NCBI GenBank assembly: GCA_051866775.1
Contig: JBJDXR010000047.1
Coordinates: 1-64,000, forward strand
Source of the DNA: RUG626 sp051866775
GTDB lineage: Bacteria > Bacillota > Clostridia > Oscillospirales > Oscillospiraceae
Direction of reading: 5' to 3'
Length of the DNA: 64,000 bases
The position numbers and the translations under genes are program-made. A model generated the notes under the pieces. That model was not told the origin of the DNA and did not search any database. It saw only the letters and a list, made by a program, of their open reading frames with translations. Shown here piece after piece: positions 25,727-33,803 of this stretch (position 1 is the first letter of the stretch; the number at the start of each line of letters is the position of its first letter).

Positions 25727-26314
25727 TTATTTTTCGTGAGCCTGTCCACCATACCGCTCTGCAAACTCCGACGGCTCCAGATTGTAGTCCATGACCGTGA
25801 GGGAGTCTCCGTCATAATTCAGCACGTTCACACAGGCGTTTTTAAGGCGTGTCTTTCCGCTGCCGATCTCGCCTCCGGAAAGACGGCGCAGGAGGGCGTT
25901 TATCGAGCCGCCGTGGGACACTGCTGCAAAGTCGGAGTCCAGCCGCCCGGCATATTTCACTAGGGCGCCGATCATACGCTCAGCAACACCCTCAAGCGGT
26001 TCCAGGTCGTCACCGTATTTTTCAGGGTTAAAAATATCTACAACCCTCCCTGAGACGCTGCCGAAATCCCGCTCGATGAGTCTCTCATCCGTCTCGATGG
26101 GCGCTCCGGTAAGCTCAGCTATAAACTCCGCGGTCTCCACCGCACGGGACAAGGGGCTTGCTATCACGGCGGACAGCCTCATTTTAGACAGTGCCAGCGC
26201 ACACCGCCGCGCCTGCTCTCTGCCCGATTCCGACAGGGGAATGTTCTCACGTCCCTGAATCCGGTTTTGACGGTTCCACTCTGTCTCGCCGTGACGGATA
26301 AGGTATATGTACAT
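25727..26314 (-). CDS. Histidine phosphatase (phosphoglycerate mutase-like)
   Basis: The 195-residue product has the phosphohistidine motif LIRHGETEWN (His8), SPLSRAVETAEFI and the second histidine in AVSHGGSINALLRRL. This is the RHG branch that contains phosphoglycerate mutases, alpha-ribazole phosphatase and broad phosphatases; the substrate is unknown. I start at the ATG with GGGAGC upstream, 20 codons inside a longer reading. The gene abuts an SLH remnant at its 3' end. It reads in the same direction as spoVT but is separated from it by a hairpin. Confidence 0.88.
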   Translation of the reverse strand: MYIYLIRHGETEWNRQNRIQGRENIPLSESGREQARRCALALSKMRLSAVIASPLSRAVETAEFIAELTGAPIETDERLIERDFGSVSGRVVDIFNPEKYGDDLEPLEGVAERMIGALVKYAGRLDSDFAAVSHGGSINALLRRLSGGEIGSGKTRLKNACVNVLNYDGDSLTVMDYNLEPSEFAERYGGQAHEK

Positions 26315-26375
26315 ATCATCAGCTCCCTTGTAGTCTTGGCAAATAATAGCACATTTATTTGTTTCCCGCAACATG

Positions 26376-26400
26376 AAAGGGCGGGTTTACCCGCCCTTTC
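26376..26400 (-). terminator. spoVT terminator-like hairpin
   Basis: GAAAGGGCGGG-TTTA-CCCGCCCTTTC, an 11-bp perfect stem, starts about 10 bp past the spoVT stop. It has no long T-run. Confidence 0.6.
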
Positions 26401-26410
26401 ATGTCGCAGA

Positions 26411-26950
26411 TCAGCTTTCCATCTGTTTTCCCAGAAAGCCCGCAACTGTCTGCGCCAGCTTATACTCCACCTCGCCGACGGTTCCGTCGCCCTCGGTGAA
26501 AAAGAGTACACAACCCATGACGTCTCCCTCCGATATAATCGGGGCGGCAACTGTCACAAGATACTTTTCGGCGCTGTCGGATATCATTATTCCCCTCTCT
26601 CCGGCAGCCCTGTGATAGACCTGACGGCCCTCCATAACGCTCTCAAGCTCGCCGCTTATCTGCTTACCGGAAAGCTCGCGCTTTGATACGCCGCACACAG
26701 CGATCACAGAGTCCCTGTCGGTTATCGCCGCAGGTACTCCGGTTGTCTTGCTGAGGGTGTCGCACATCTGCACGGCAAAATCAGAAAGCTCGCCCATCGG
26801 AGAGTATTTTTTAAAAATCACTTCACCGTCTTTTTCTGTATATATCTCCAGCGGGTCGCCGTCGCGGATACGCATAGTACGCCGAATCTCCTTGGGTATT
26901 ACGACCCTTCCGAGGTCGTCTATCCTGCGCACGATACCTGTTGCCTTCAT
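26411..26950 (-). CDS. spoVT: Stage V sporulation transcription factor SpoVT
   Basis: The 179-residue product has an N-terminal AbrB-type swapped-hairpin DNA-binding domain (MKATGIVRRIDDLGRVVIPK, about 1-50) and a C-terminal GAF-like domain (about 55-179). Length matches SpoVT. It regulates late forespore genes and spore coat and germination properties in Bacillus. AGGAGG precedes the ATG. A promoter resembling the sigma G type lies upstream (26990-27018), fitting forespore expression. Confidence 0.94.
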   Translation of the reverse strand: MKATGIVRRIDDLGRVVIPKEIRRTMRIRDGDPLEIYTEKDGEVIFKKYSPMGELSDFAVQMCDTLSKTTGVPAAITDRDSVIAVCGVSKRELSGKQISGELESVMEGRQVYHRAAGERGIMISDSAEKYLVTVAAPIISEGDVMGCVLFFTEGDGTVGEVEYKLAQTVAGFLGKQMES

Positions 26951-26989
26951 AAATGAAGTCCTCCTGTCTCTATTTATATCGACAGGAAT

Positions 26990-27018
26990 TAGTATCCGCA
27001 GGTTTGTTTTGTATATTC
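26990..27018 (-). promoter_or_regulatory. Sigma G-like promoter of spoVT
   Basis: On the minus strand GAATA (27014-27018) and GATACTA (26990-26996) are 17 bp apart. The sigma G consensus is GHATR and CATnHTA, so one mismatch is present in the -10. SpoVT is sigma G-dependent in Bacillus. Confidence 0.45.
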
Positions 27019-27173
27019 AGATATCATCCATTTGCCAATTTCGTCCACAAAAATTATATTTAACTGCTATTTAAAGCTCATGCCGCCTGACCAGAGTCCC
27101 GGGAAGATCTGTCCCTCTTTTGCACCCACGCATATCAGCACATTTGATTTTTGCCAGGCCGTATTTGTCACTG

Positions 27174-27686
27174 CTATTTACGAACAGCCACATAGCGGTA
27201 ATGGGGCATATCCACACCACGGTAGTGTTTCGTCCAGCTATCCGTTACAGTCATACCATTTCTTAAAGCTACATTCTGGGAGGCCGTGTTCGTATCCCTG
27301 ATGATCGAGCAGACCTCGTCGGCATTCAGTATTTCAAAAGCATATTTCTTACACGCTTCAGCGGCTTCCGAAGCATAACCTTTATGCCAATATGCCCTTT
27401 GAAAAAGATAGCCCACCTCAAGTACTTCCTTATCCTTCCACGGCTGCATCGTCAGCCCGCATTGTCCGATCATCTCATCCGTTTCCTTTAGAACTGCCGC
27501 CCACAAGCCGAAGCCCCACTTTTGATAACGGGAAATCTGTCTGTCAAGCCACTCCTGCACTTCTGCATCGCTTAATGCGCCTTCATAAGCATACATCGCT
27601 TCATCATCCTGCAATATCTTACATAAGGATTCAAAATCGGCTTGATTTATCTCCCGCAAGTATAGCCGCTCTGTCTCCAGTATCAT
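27174..27686 (-). CDS. GNAT-family N-acetyltransferase (RimJ/RimL-like)
   Basis: The 170-residue product begins ILETERLYLREINQADFESL and has the acetyl-CoA-binding region EVGYLFQRAYWHKGYASEAA, then VCSIIRDTNTASQNVALRNGM, typical of RimJ/RimL-type acetyltransferases. Substrates may be ribosomal proteins, antibiotics or small amines; none can be named. AAGGTGA precedes the ATG. It stands alone between importer cassette 2 and spoVT, and its codon use looks more AT-rich than its neighbours (by eye only). Confidence 0.9.
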   Translation of the reverse strand: MILETERLYLREINQADFESLCKILQDDEAMYAYEGALSDAEVQEWLDRQISRYQKWGFGLWAAVLKETDEMIGQCGLTMQPWKDKEVLEVGYLFQRAYWHKGYASEAAEACKKYAFEILNADEVCSIIRDTNTASQNVALRNGMTVTDSWTKHYRGVDMPHYRYVAVRK

Positions 27687-27829
27687 ATTTTATCACCTTC
27701 TTAAGCTTCTATTTCTTAATTCTTGACCACCTGTATTTTCAGCCCCCTCCAATTTAAAACACATCCAAAATTCTGCAATGTGTTTTATCATTATAATAGA
27801 CTTATTGACACCTTGCAAATATTTCTCTG

Positions 27830-28798
27830 CTAAACCGCGGTTTCGTCCATATCGATCTCTTCGGCCCGGCAGCAGGCAACATAGTGATTTTCGCTCAGTT
27901 CCACCAGCTGCTGCGGCTGATGACATTTGTCACAAGCGTAAGCGCACCGTGCGGCAAACCGGCAGCCGGGTTTAGGATCTATGGGAGATGTAAGCTCCCC
28001 TTTTAGTATGATACGCTCCGTCTTTTCATGGATATTCAACGACGGCACCGCTGACAGCAGCGCCTTTGTATACGGGTGGTACTGTTTTCTGAAAAGCTCG
28101 TCAGATGATGCTGTTTCAACCAGCTGTCCGAGATACATGACACTTATATCATTTGATATGTGCTGTACAACACTCAGGTCATGGGTAATAAACATATATG
28201 TTAAATGGCGTTCTTCCTGAAGGTCCTGCAACAGGTTCAGTATCTGCGCCTGAATAGAAACATCCAATGCCGACACTGGCTCATCACATACTATAAACTC
28301 CGGCTCCAACGCCAGTGCTCTGGCTATGCCCACACGCTGGCGCCTTCCTCCGTCCATCTCATGCGGATAGGACATCCTTAATCTCTGTGCGATGCCCACC
28401 AGATCCATAAGCTCCGTGGTCTTTTTAAAAATCTCGCTCATAGAGTACCTTCTGCTTAAACGCAGAGGCTCCATGATCGTATCCTCAACAGTATACCGCG
28501 GATTCAGAGATGAGTAGGGATCCTGGAATATTATCTGCGCGTGATTTCTGAACTCACGAAGCCGGCGTTTATTGAGCACGGTAACATCCTTGCCCTCAAG
28601 CAGAATATTCCCGTCTGTACTGTCTTCTAAATGGACAAGTACTCTGCCCAGCGTGGATTTTCCGCAGCCGCTCTCTCCGACCACGCCCATCGTCTGTCCC
28701 TTTTTAAGCACCATAGAAACATCATCGACCGCATGGACCATACCGCGCTTCGTCTGGAAATACTTTTTTAGTCCTCTGATTTCTATTAGTTCAGGCAT
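27830..28798 (-). CDS. Opp/Dpp-type ABC importer ATPase, F subunit (cassette 2)
   Basis: The 322-residue ATPase has Walker A GESGCGKST, Walker B FIVCDEPVSALD and H-loop ITHDLSV. The signature is HEMDGGRRQR, with Asp in place of the usual Ser. The C-terminal oligopeptide-type region carries CRFAARCAYACDKC and ACC. It overlaps the D gene by 8 bp. It is the last gene of a long minus-strand operon that begins with the esterase at 36774. AGGAGG precedes the ATG. Confidence 0.93.
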   Translation of the reverse strand: MPELIEIRGLKKYFQTKRGMVHAVDDVSMVLKKGQTMGVVGESGCGKSTLGRVLVHLEDSTDGNILLEGKDVTVLNKRRLREFRNHAQIIFQDPYSSLNPRYTVEDTIMEPLRLSRRYSMSEIFKKTTELMDLVGIAQRLRMSYPHEMDGGRRQRVGIARALALEPEFIVCDEPVSALDVSIQAQILNLLQDLQEERHLTYMFITHDLSVVQHISNDISVMYLGQLVETASSDELFRKQYHPYTKALLSAVPSLNIHEKTERIILKGELTSPIDPKPGCRFAARCAYACDKCHQPQQLVELSENHYVACCRAEEIDMDETAV

Positions 28799-29777
28799 GG
28801 TTCTCCTCCTCTATATATAGGCAGCGGCAAAGATGCCCGGGTTCAACCTCAGCATTGGGAATATCCCCTTTACGGCAGCGCTCAGTTGCTCTGGGGCATC
28901 TGGGGTTAAATTTACAGCCCTCAGGCAGATTTGTGGGATCAGGCGGCAGGCCGTGAATAGGCGAGAGCCTTTTTACATGCCTGTTTATAACCGGCACCGC
29001 CCCAAAAAGCCCGATAGTATATGGGTGCTTTGCATTATCAAATATCTGCTCCAGCGTGCCTATTTCCACGATCTCGCCGGCGTATATAACAGCGACATTG
29101 TCGCATGTCTCCGCAACAACTCCAAGGTCATGTGTGATCATAACAGTGGATGTGCCCTTTACCTCATGCAAACGCTTTATAAGGTCCAGCATCTGCGCCT
29201 GTATTGTAACGTCAAGCGCCGTCGTGGGTTCATCGGCAAGCAGCAGGTCAGGATTGCAGGCAAGCGCTATGGCGATGACCACACGCTGCTTCATACCTCC
29301 TGAAAACTGATGGGGATATTCGCCGTACCTTTCCGCAGGTATCCCCACCATCTCCAGCATCTCCTCCGCCTGACGCCTTGCCTCCGGATTTCCGACATTG
29401 TTATGCTGCTGGATAACCTCGGCTATCTGGCTTCCGACGGTCATTACCGGATTCAGCGCCGTCATCGGATCCTGAAATATCATCGTCACGCGATTTCCGC
29501 GCACATGGCAGAGCTGCTCTGCCGTCATTTTCAGCAGATCCCCGCCCTCAAGTAAAATTTCTCCGCTGCGCACAACTCCGGGGGGTACCTGCAAAATCCC
29601 AAGTATGCTTCTGGCTATGGTCGTCTTTCCGGCTCCTGTCTCCCCCACAAGGCCCAGCGTCTTGCCCTTTTCAAGGTCAAAAGATATGCCGTTGACGGCG
29701 TGAATAGTCTCGGCCTTCATTACATAGTCGACCTTAAGGTCACGAACTGATAAAAACATACTCTCACTCATCCGCAT
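28791..29777 (-). CDS. Opp/Dpp-type ABC importer ATPase, D subunit (cassette 2)
   Basis: The 328-residue ATPase has Walker A GETGAGKTT, canonical signature FSGGMKQR, Walker B LLLADEPTTALD and C-terminal CKFNPRCPRATERC. Three starts are possible: GTG at 29786, ATG at 29777 and ATG at 29771. GTGAGG lies just upstream of both ATGs and favours one of them; I give the first. It pairs with the F subunit and lies 5 bp after the C gene. Confidence 0.92.
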   Translation of the reverse strand: MRMSESMFLSVRDLKVDYVMKAETIHAVNGISFDLEKGKTLGLVGETGAGKTTIARSILGILQVPPGVVRSGEILLEGGDLLKMTAEQLCHVRGNRVTMIFQDPMTALNPVMTVGSQIAEVIQQHNNVGNPEARRQAEEMLEMVGIPAERYGEYPHQFSGGMKQRVVIAIALACNPDLLLADEPTTALDVTIQAQMLDLIKRLHEVKGTSTVMITHDLGVVAETCDNVAVIYAGEIVEIGTLEQIFDNAKHPYTIGLFGAVPVINRHVKRLSPIHGLPPDPTNLPEGCKFNPRCPRATERCRKGDIPNAEVEPGHLCRCLYIEEENHA

Positions 29778-29782
29778 AAACC

Positions 29783-30655
29783 TCACTTTTTCATCTTGGG
29801 ATCAAGTGCATCTCTCAGGCCGTCGCCCACAAGGTTTACGGCCAGAACGAATATTATAAGGACCACGCCGGGACAAATCGTCAGATACGGAGCATTTTTG
29901 ATAAAGTCCCTGCCCGCAGACAGCAGCGCCCCCCACTCGGGCGTAGGCGGCTGTACGCCAAGTCCAAGAAAGCTCAGGCCGGCGGCGGACATGATAATGT
30001 TGCCTATTTCCATTGTGGCATACACCAAAATCGGCGAAAATGAGTTTGGCAGGATGTGTTTTACGATCTGTCTGAAATCGCTGCAGTTTATAGACACCGC
30101 CGCGTCAAGGTACTCCATCTTTCTCACACTGAGAATAGCCGAGCGCTGTAGTCTGGCCACACCGGCAATATTGCATACGCCAAGTGCGATCATTGTGTTT
30201 ACAAGTCCCGAACCAAACGCAACGGATACCGCCATGTTAAGCAGAACGCCCGGAACGGACTGTATCACGTCGGCCACACGCATTAATATTTCATCAAATA
30301 TCCCGCCGTAAAAGCCCGCAAGCGCTCCAAAGAATATCCCTCCTATAAGGCAGACGAGAGTCCCCCCTGCGCCTAAAAGCAGCGAATAGCGTGTTCCGTA
30401 CACCACCCTGCTGAACAGATCCCGTCCCAGGCTGTCAGTCCCCATTAAGTGCTGCAGGCTTGGCCCCTCACCGTATGCATCCGTCATCTCCGCATAATCA
30501 TACGGGGCAATGACATCTGCGAAAATCGCAACCAATATAAAAAGTAAAATAACGATTATGCCCACGATCGACGCTTTTCTGTCCACGAGGCGTTTAAGCA
30601 CTGTAAGAGTCCTGCTGGTGCGTTTCATTTTTTCAGGCGTTTCATTAATTGACAC
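29783..30655 (-). CDS. Opp/Dpp-type ABC importer permease, C subunit (cassette 2)
   Basis: The 290-residue permease has an N-terminal tail, HLMGTDSLGRDLFSRVVYG, the EAA-loop region EYLDAAVSINCSDFRQIVKH, and the terminal GDGLRDALDPKMK. I start it at a GTG (30653-30655) with AAGGAGG seven bases upstream; this start overlaps the B stop by 11 bp, and an earlier ATG nine codons upstream lacks a site. It forms the channel with the B subunit. Confidence 0.92.
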   Translation of the reverse strand: MSINETPEKMKRTSRTLTVLKRLVDRKASIVGIIVILLFILVAIFADVIAPYDYAEMTDAYGEGPSLQHLMGTDSLGRDLFSRVVYGTRYSLLLGAGGTLVCLIGGIFFGALAGFYGGIFDEILMRVADVIQSVPGVLLNMAVSVAFGSGLVNTMIALGVCNIAGVARLQRSAILSVRKMEYLDAAVSINCSDFRQIVKHILPNSFSPILVYATMEIGNIIMSAAGLSFLGLGVQPPTPEWGALLSAGRDFIKNAPYLTICPGVVLIIFVLAVNLVGDGLRDALDPKMKK

Positions 30656-31604
30656 TGGACTTCCTCCTTTTCTTCGCACCATAACGTGCCTTGATCCTAG
30701 GGTCAGCGAAGGCCATCAATATGTCTGTCAAAAGGATAATAACGCAGAACATCAGAGACGTAAGTATTACCCCGCCCTGCACAGCGTAATAGTCACGCTG
30801 GTTTACCGCATTAACAAGGTAGCCGCCGATCCCCGGAATTGAAAATACACGCTCGATAATAAGTCCGCCGCCTACCATGCCTCCGAAGCTCATGCCGGCA
30901 ACCGTAATAAGCGGTATGATCGCATTTGGCAGCATATGGCGGATTATCACCTTTTTATTGGGCAGGCCCTTGGACATTGCCATAACGATGTAGTCCGAGC
31001 GTATGACCTCCAGCATACTTGAACGGGTCTGCCTGGCCATGCGGGCGACCCCGTGGAAGCAGTTGGCCATTATCGGAATTATCCAGTATTGCACCCCACC
31101 AAGCCCGTATGCTGGAAGCAGCCCCAGATGATGTGAGAGTATAAGCACCAGCATCAGTGCCAGCCAGAAGCCCGGCGTGGATACGCCTATAAGGGCAATT
31201 ATCATTGAAATTGTATCGCCCGCCTTATCCTGATGAAGCGCTGCGTAAGCCCCCAGCGGAATTCCTATAATGATTGAAAATACTATTCCAAACACCGCTA
31301 AAATAAGCGAATTCGGAAGGCGTCCCGCAAGATCCTTAGCGATAGATGTCTTGTTGACCAAGGAGGTCCCCAAATCAAACTTTATAAAAACCTGATATAG
31401 ATATCTTCCTAACTGAACTATGTACGGATCATTCAACCCCAGCTGTTCGCGCATCTGTTCTTTTTCCTCCGGAGTTGCCATATCGCTTGCCAACGCGTCA
31501 ACAGCATCGCCCGGTGTAAACCAGATGATCGTAAATACAAGCACAACAACTCCCACGACAACAGGGATCATCAGCAAAATACGCTTTAAAATGTACTTTA
31601 ACAT
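30645..31604 (-). CDS. Opp/Dpp-type ABC importer permease, B subunit (cassette 2)
   Basis: The 319-residue membrane protein begins LKYILKRILLMIPVVVGVV, has about six membrane segments, the EAA loop DYIVMAMSKGLPNKKVIIRHMLPNA, and ends with ADPRIKARYG. GGGAGG lies before the ATG. A 208-bp gap with a hairpin (31756-31790) separates it from the solute-binding lipoprotein gene, as in the other two cassettes. Confidence 0.93.
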   Translation of the reverse strand: MLKYILKRILLMIPVVVGVVVLVFTIIWFTPGDAVDALASDMATPEEKEQMREQLGLNDPYIVQLGRYLYQVFIKFDLGTSLVNKTSIAKDLAGRLPNSLILAVFGIVFSIIIGIPLGAYAALHQDKAGDTISMIIALIGVSTPGFWLALMLVLILSHHLGLLPAYGLGGVQYWIIPIMANCFHGVARMARQTRSSMLEVIRSDYIVMAMSKGLPNKKVIIRHMLPNAIIPLITVAGMSFGGMVGGGLIIERVFSIPGIGGYLVNAVNQRDYYAVQGGVILTSLMFCVIILLTDILMAFADPRIKARYGAKKRRKSSVN

Positions 31605-31755
31605 TCCAAGCCTCCCTATTAATAAGGTTGTGTTATATCGGATGTGTTAGGCCAGCGTTATACGCCGCTTAGCAGACCGTACAGCGCTGGCCCCAAATTC
31701 AGACGCCCCTTGCCTTTAGGCATCTGCGCGAAGTTATCAATCTTATTTGCCTTTT

Positions 31756-31790
31756 GCTATGATTTTCGGCGCAGTGCCGTGAATCATAGC
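31756..31790 (-). promoter_or_regulatory. Intercistronic hairpin between binding-protein and permease genes (cassette 2)
   Basis: GCTATGATT (31756-31764) pairs with AATCATAGC (31782-31790) and encloses a CGGC/GCCG inner stem. It lies 22 bp past the binding-protein stop and lacks a U-run, so it may stabilise the upstream message or partly terminate. Confidence 0.6.
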
Positions 31791-31812
31791 GGCTATTCAG
31801 CGGTTACTATAT

Positions 31813-33486
31813 TCAGCCCTGGTAGTAAACGCTGTAGCTGTCGGAGAAATCGCAGGCTCCAACCACAAGGTCGCCGCGGTAGTTTATATATGTGCTTGTA
31901 ATCTCATCAGTATGGGCGGAGGTGTAGCCGGCTATATGCGTCTGGTAAACGAAGGCGTTCTCCACAACGTAATCGTGCAGCGCGTCCAGATCCTCCTGAG
32001 TCCAGTTGACAGACCAGCACTTCTCCGTCAGCTTCTGAAGATAATCATCATCAACTCCGCCAAGGGTCCGGCCGGTGGAGGTTATACGGTTATCGGTCCA
32101 TCTGCTGATCGTCTGGATCAGGTAAGCGCCCTGAAGCGAGCGGTCGCCGTTCTCAATATTCCAGCCGGCGTCGATATTGGAGATATATGAAGCGTTTGTG
32201 GTTCCGTCAAAGGCCTGATAATCAACGGTGATTCCGACTGCGGCAAGGTTCGCCTGAATGACCTGTGCGACCGATGGATTGGGGAGGTTGACGGAATTGT
32301 AGAATACGATAGTCACGCCATCCTCATAGCCAGCCTCAATAACAAGCTCTCTTGCCTTCTCAGGATCATAAGGATAATAAGGCTCCTTCTCCCAATCGGT
32401 ATTATAGCCGATGGCCGTAGGTATGCCCCACGTCTCGTTTACGCTGCCCACTCCGTGCAGAGCCGCGTCGATTATTGCCTGATTATTGATTGCATAGCAG
32501 ACCGCCTGACGCATCAGCTTTCCGTTTTTGCCGCTAAAGACGCCGTCCTTGCAGTTGAACATGATGCCCTTGAACTGGGGACAGTCAATGGTCTCAACCA
32601 CATAGCCATCCACCTTTTGGGCGTCCTCAACAAGGCTTTCATCTATCCAATATGCCAGCTGAACAGTTTTATCCTCGATGGCAAGACCCATCTGAGTCAC
32701 TTCTCCGAGGAAATTGAACTCAATAACATCCACGTTCGCCTGACAGCACTTGGGATTAAGTTCATCGGTCTGCCAGTAGTTCTCATTTTTCTCAAATTTA
32801 ACCGTGGTGCTTGCCATAAAGTATGTATTTACATACGGGCCGGTTCCAACTGCAAGAGAAGAGAATGCGTCGTCACTTGCCTCATACGCCTCTTTGGTGA
32901 ACATCCAGAGGTTTTCACAGATGAACTCAAAGCTTCCAACGCTGGCATCCGTCATTATCATATTGAACTTGTAATCGTCAATTACCTCAATACCGTCAAG
33001 ATAGTTTATAGCGGAGTTGCTGCCATCCTCCTTGTACGTCTCAATTACAAACTCGACATCCTCTGTAGTAAATGGGTTTCCCTCGGAGTCAACGATGTAA
33101 TCATACAGCTCACAGGCATATGTAACCTCATCAACCTGCTCCCAGCTTTTAAGCATAACACCGACAAAGGTATCGGAACCGTACTCCTCACGCTGTCCAA
33201 GATGCTGGAAAACACAGGAACGAAGGGTTCCCTTGTAGGGGCTGTCGTTATCGATCGGATACAGAGAAGATATGGCGTTTGTGAGTCCAACTTTTACGAA
33301 AGTGCGCCGGTCACCATCATCGGAGGAACCACCGCCGCCGGATCCGCCGTTTGACTCATTGCTCCCGTTACTTCCTTCCTTTGGTGTGTCCGAGGTATCA
33401 TTCTGAGCTTTATTGCAGCCCACCAATGATGCCATGATCATGATCAGTGCCAGAATCAGTGCGATTGTTTTAAACGGTTTTCTCAT
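31813..33486 (-). CDS. Extracellular solute-binding lipoprotein, family 5 (cassette 2)
   Basis: The 557-residue product has a signal peptide ending in lipobox LVGC (near residue 24), a Ser/Gly/Asn-rich linker to about residue 58, then a family 5 binding domain (FTTEDVEFVIETYK, GTGPYVNTYF, AVCYAINNQAIIDAALHG, EAGYEDGVTIVFY). It should capture a solute outside the cell for the cassette 2 permease; the ligand is unknown. AAGGAGG precedes the ATG. It follows the ferredoxin gene by 71 bp; a hairpin (33542-33572) spans that ferredoxin stop codon. Confidence 0.93.
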   Translation of the reverse strand: MRKPFKTIALILALIMIMASLVGCNKAQNDTSDTPKEGSNGSNESNGGSGGGGSSDDGDRRTFVKVGLTNAISSLYPIDNDSPYKGTLRSCVFQHLGQREEYGSDTFVGVMLKSWEQVDEVTYACELYDYIVDSEGNPFTTEDVEFVIETYKEDGSNSAINYLDGIEVIDDYKFNMIMTDASVGSFEFICENLWMFTKEAYEASDDAFSSLAVGTGPYVNTYFMASTTVKFEKNENYWQTDELNPKCCQANVDVIEFNFLGEVTQMGLAIEDKTVQLAYWIDESLVEDAQKVDGYVVETIDCPQFKGIMFNCKDGVFSGKNGKLMRQAVCYAINNQAIIDAALHGVGSVNETWGIPTAIGYNTDWEKEPYYPYDPEKARELVIEAGYEDGVTIVFYNSVNLPNPSVAQVIQANLAAVGITVDYQAFDGTTNASYISNIDAGWNIENGDRSLQGAYLIQTISRWTDNRITSTGRTLGGVDDDYLQKLTEKCWSVNWTQEDLDALHDYVVENAFVYQTHIAGYTSAHTDEITSTYINYRGDLVVGACDFSDSYSVYYQG

Positions 33487-33541
33487 TCTTCAAATCCTCC
33501 TTTTTTACTTCAGAATATAGCTCTGAAGGGGCTTTTATATT

Positions 33542-33572
33542 TCCGGCAGATATATATTTATTTACTGCCGGA
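33542..33572 (-). promoter_or_regulatory. Hairpin spanning the ferredoxin stop codon
   Basis: TCCGGCAG (33542-33549) pairs with CTGCCGGA (33565-33572) around an AT-only loop of 15 bases. It may reduce read-through from the redox genes into the importer genes or protect mRNA ends. Confidence 0.4.
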
Positions 33573-33791
33573 GGCATTATAGTAAACCATCATATCCGGC
33601 ACCGGGATCCTCAGACGGATAGCGTGAGCGGGACAATCCAACGCACACGCGTTACAGTGCCAACACTCCTGCGGAAAACGGATCGCCGGAGTTATGTTTT
33701 TTTCCTTCTGAACGCCAAACACATCCATAGGACAGATCTCAACGCATCGATGGCATTTTATGCATTTGTTTTTATTGATTACTGGCGGCAT
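33558..33791 (-). CDS. Ferredoxin, 2x[4Fe-4S]
   Basis: The 77-residue protein has two cluster motifs: Cys10, 13, 16, 20 (CIKCHRCVEICP) and Cys43, 46, 49, 53 (CWHCNACALDCP). It is a small electron carrier. It starts 12 bp after the flavoprotein gene, so it most likely passes electrons to that enzyme, in the manner of the AprB subunit beside AprA, which it resembles in layout only. GGGAGG precedes the ATG. Confidence 0.93.
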   Translation of the reverse strand: MPPVINKNKCIKCHRCVEICPMDVFGVQKEKNITPAIRFPQECWHCNACALDCPAHAIRLRIPVPDMMVYYNASGSK

Positions 33792-33803
33792 TTCTTATCC
33801 TCC

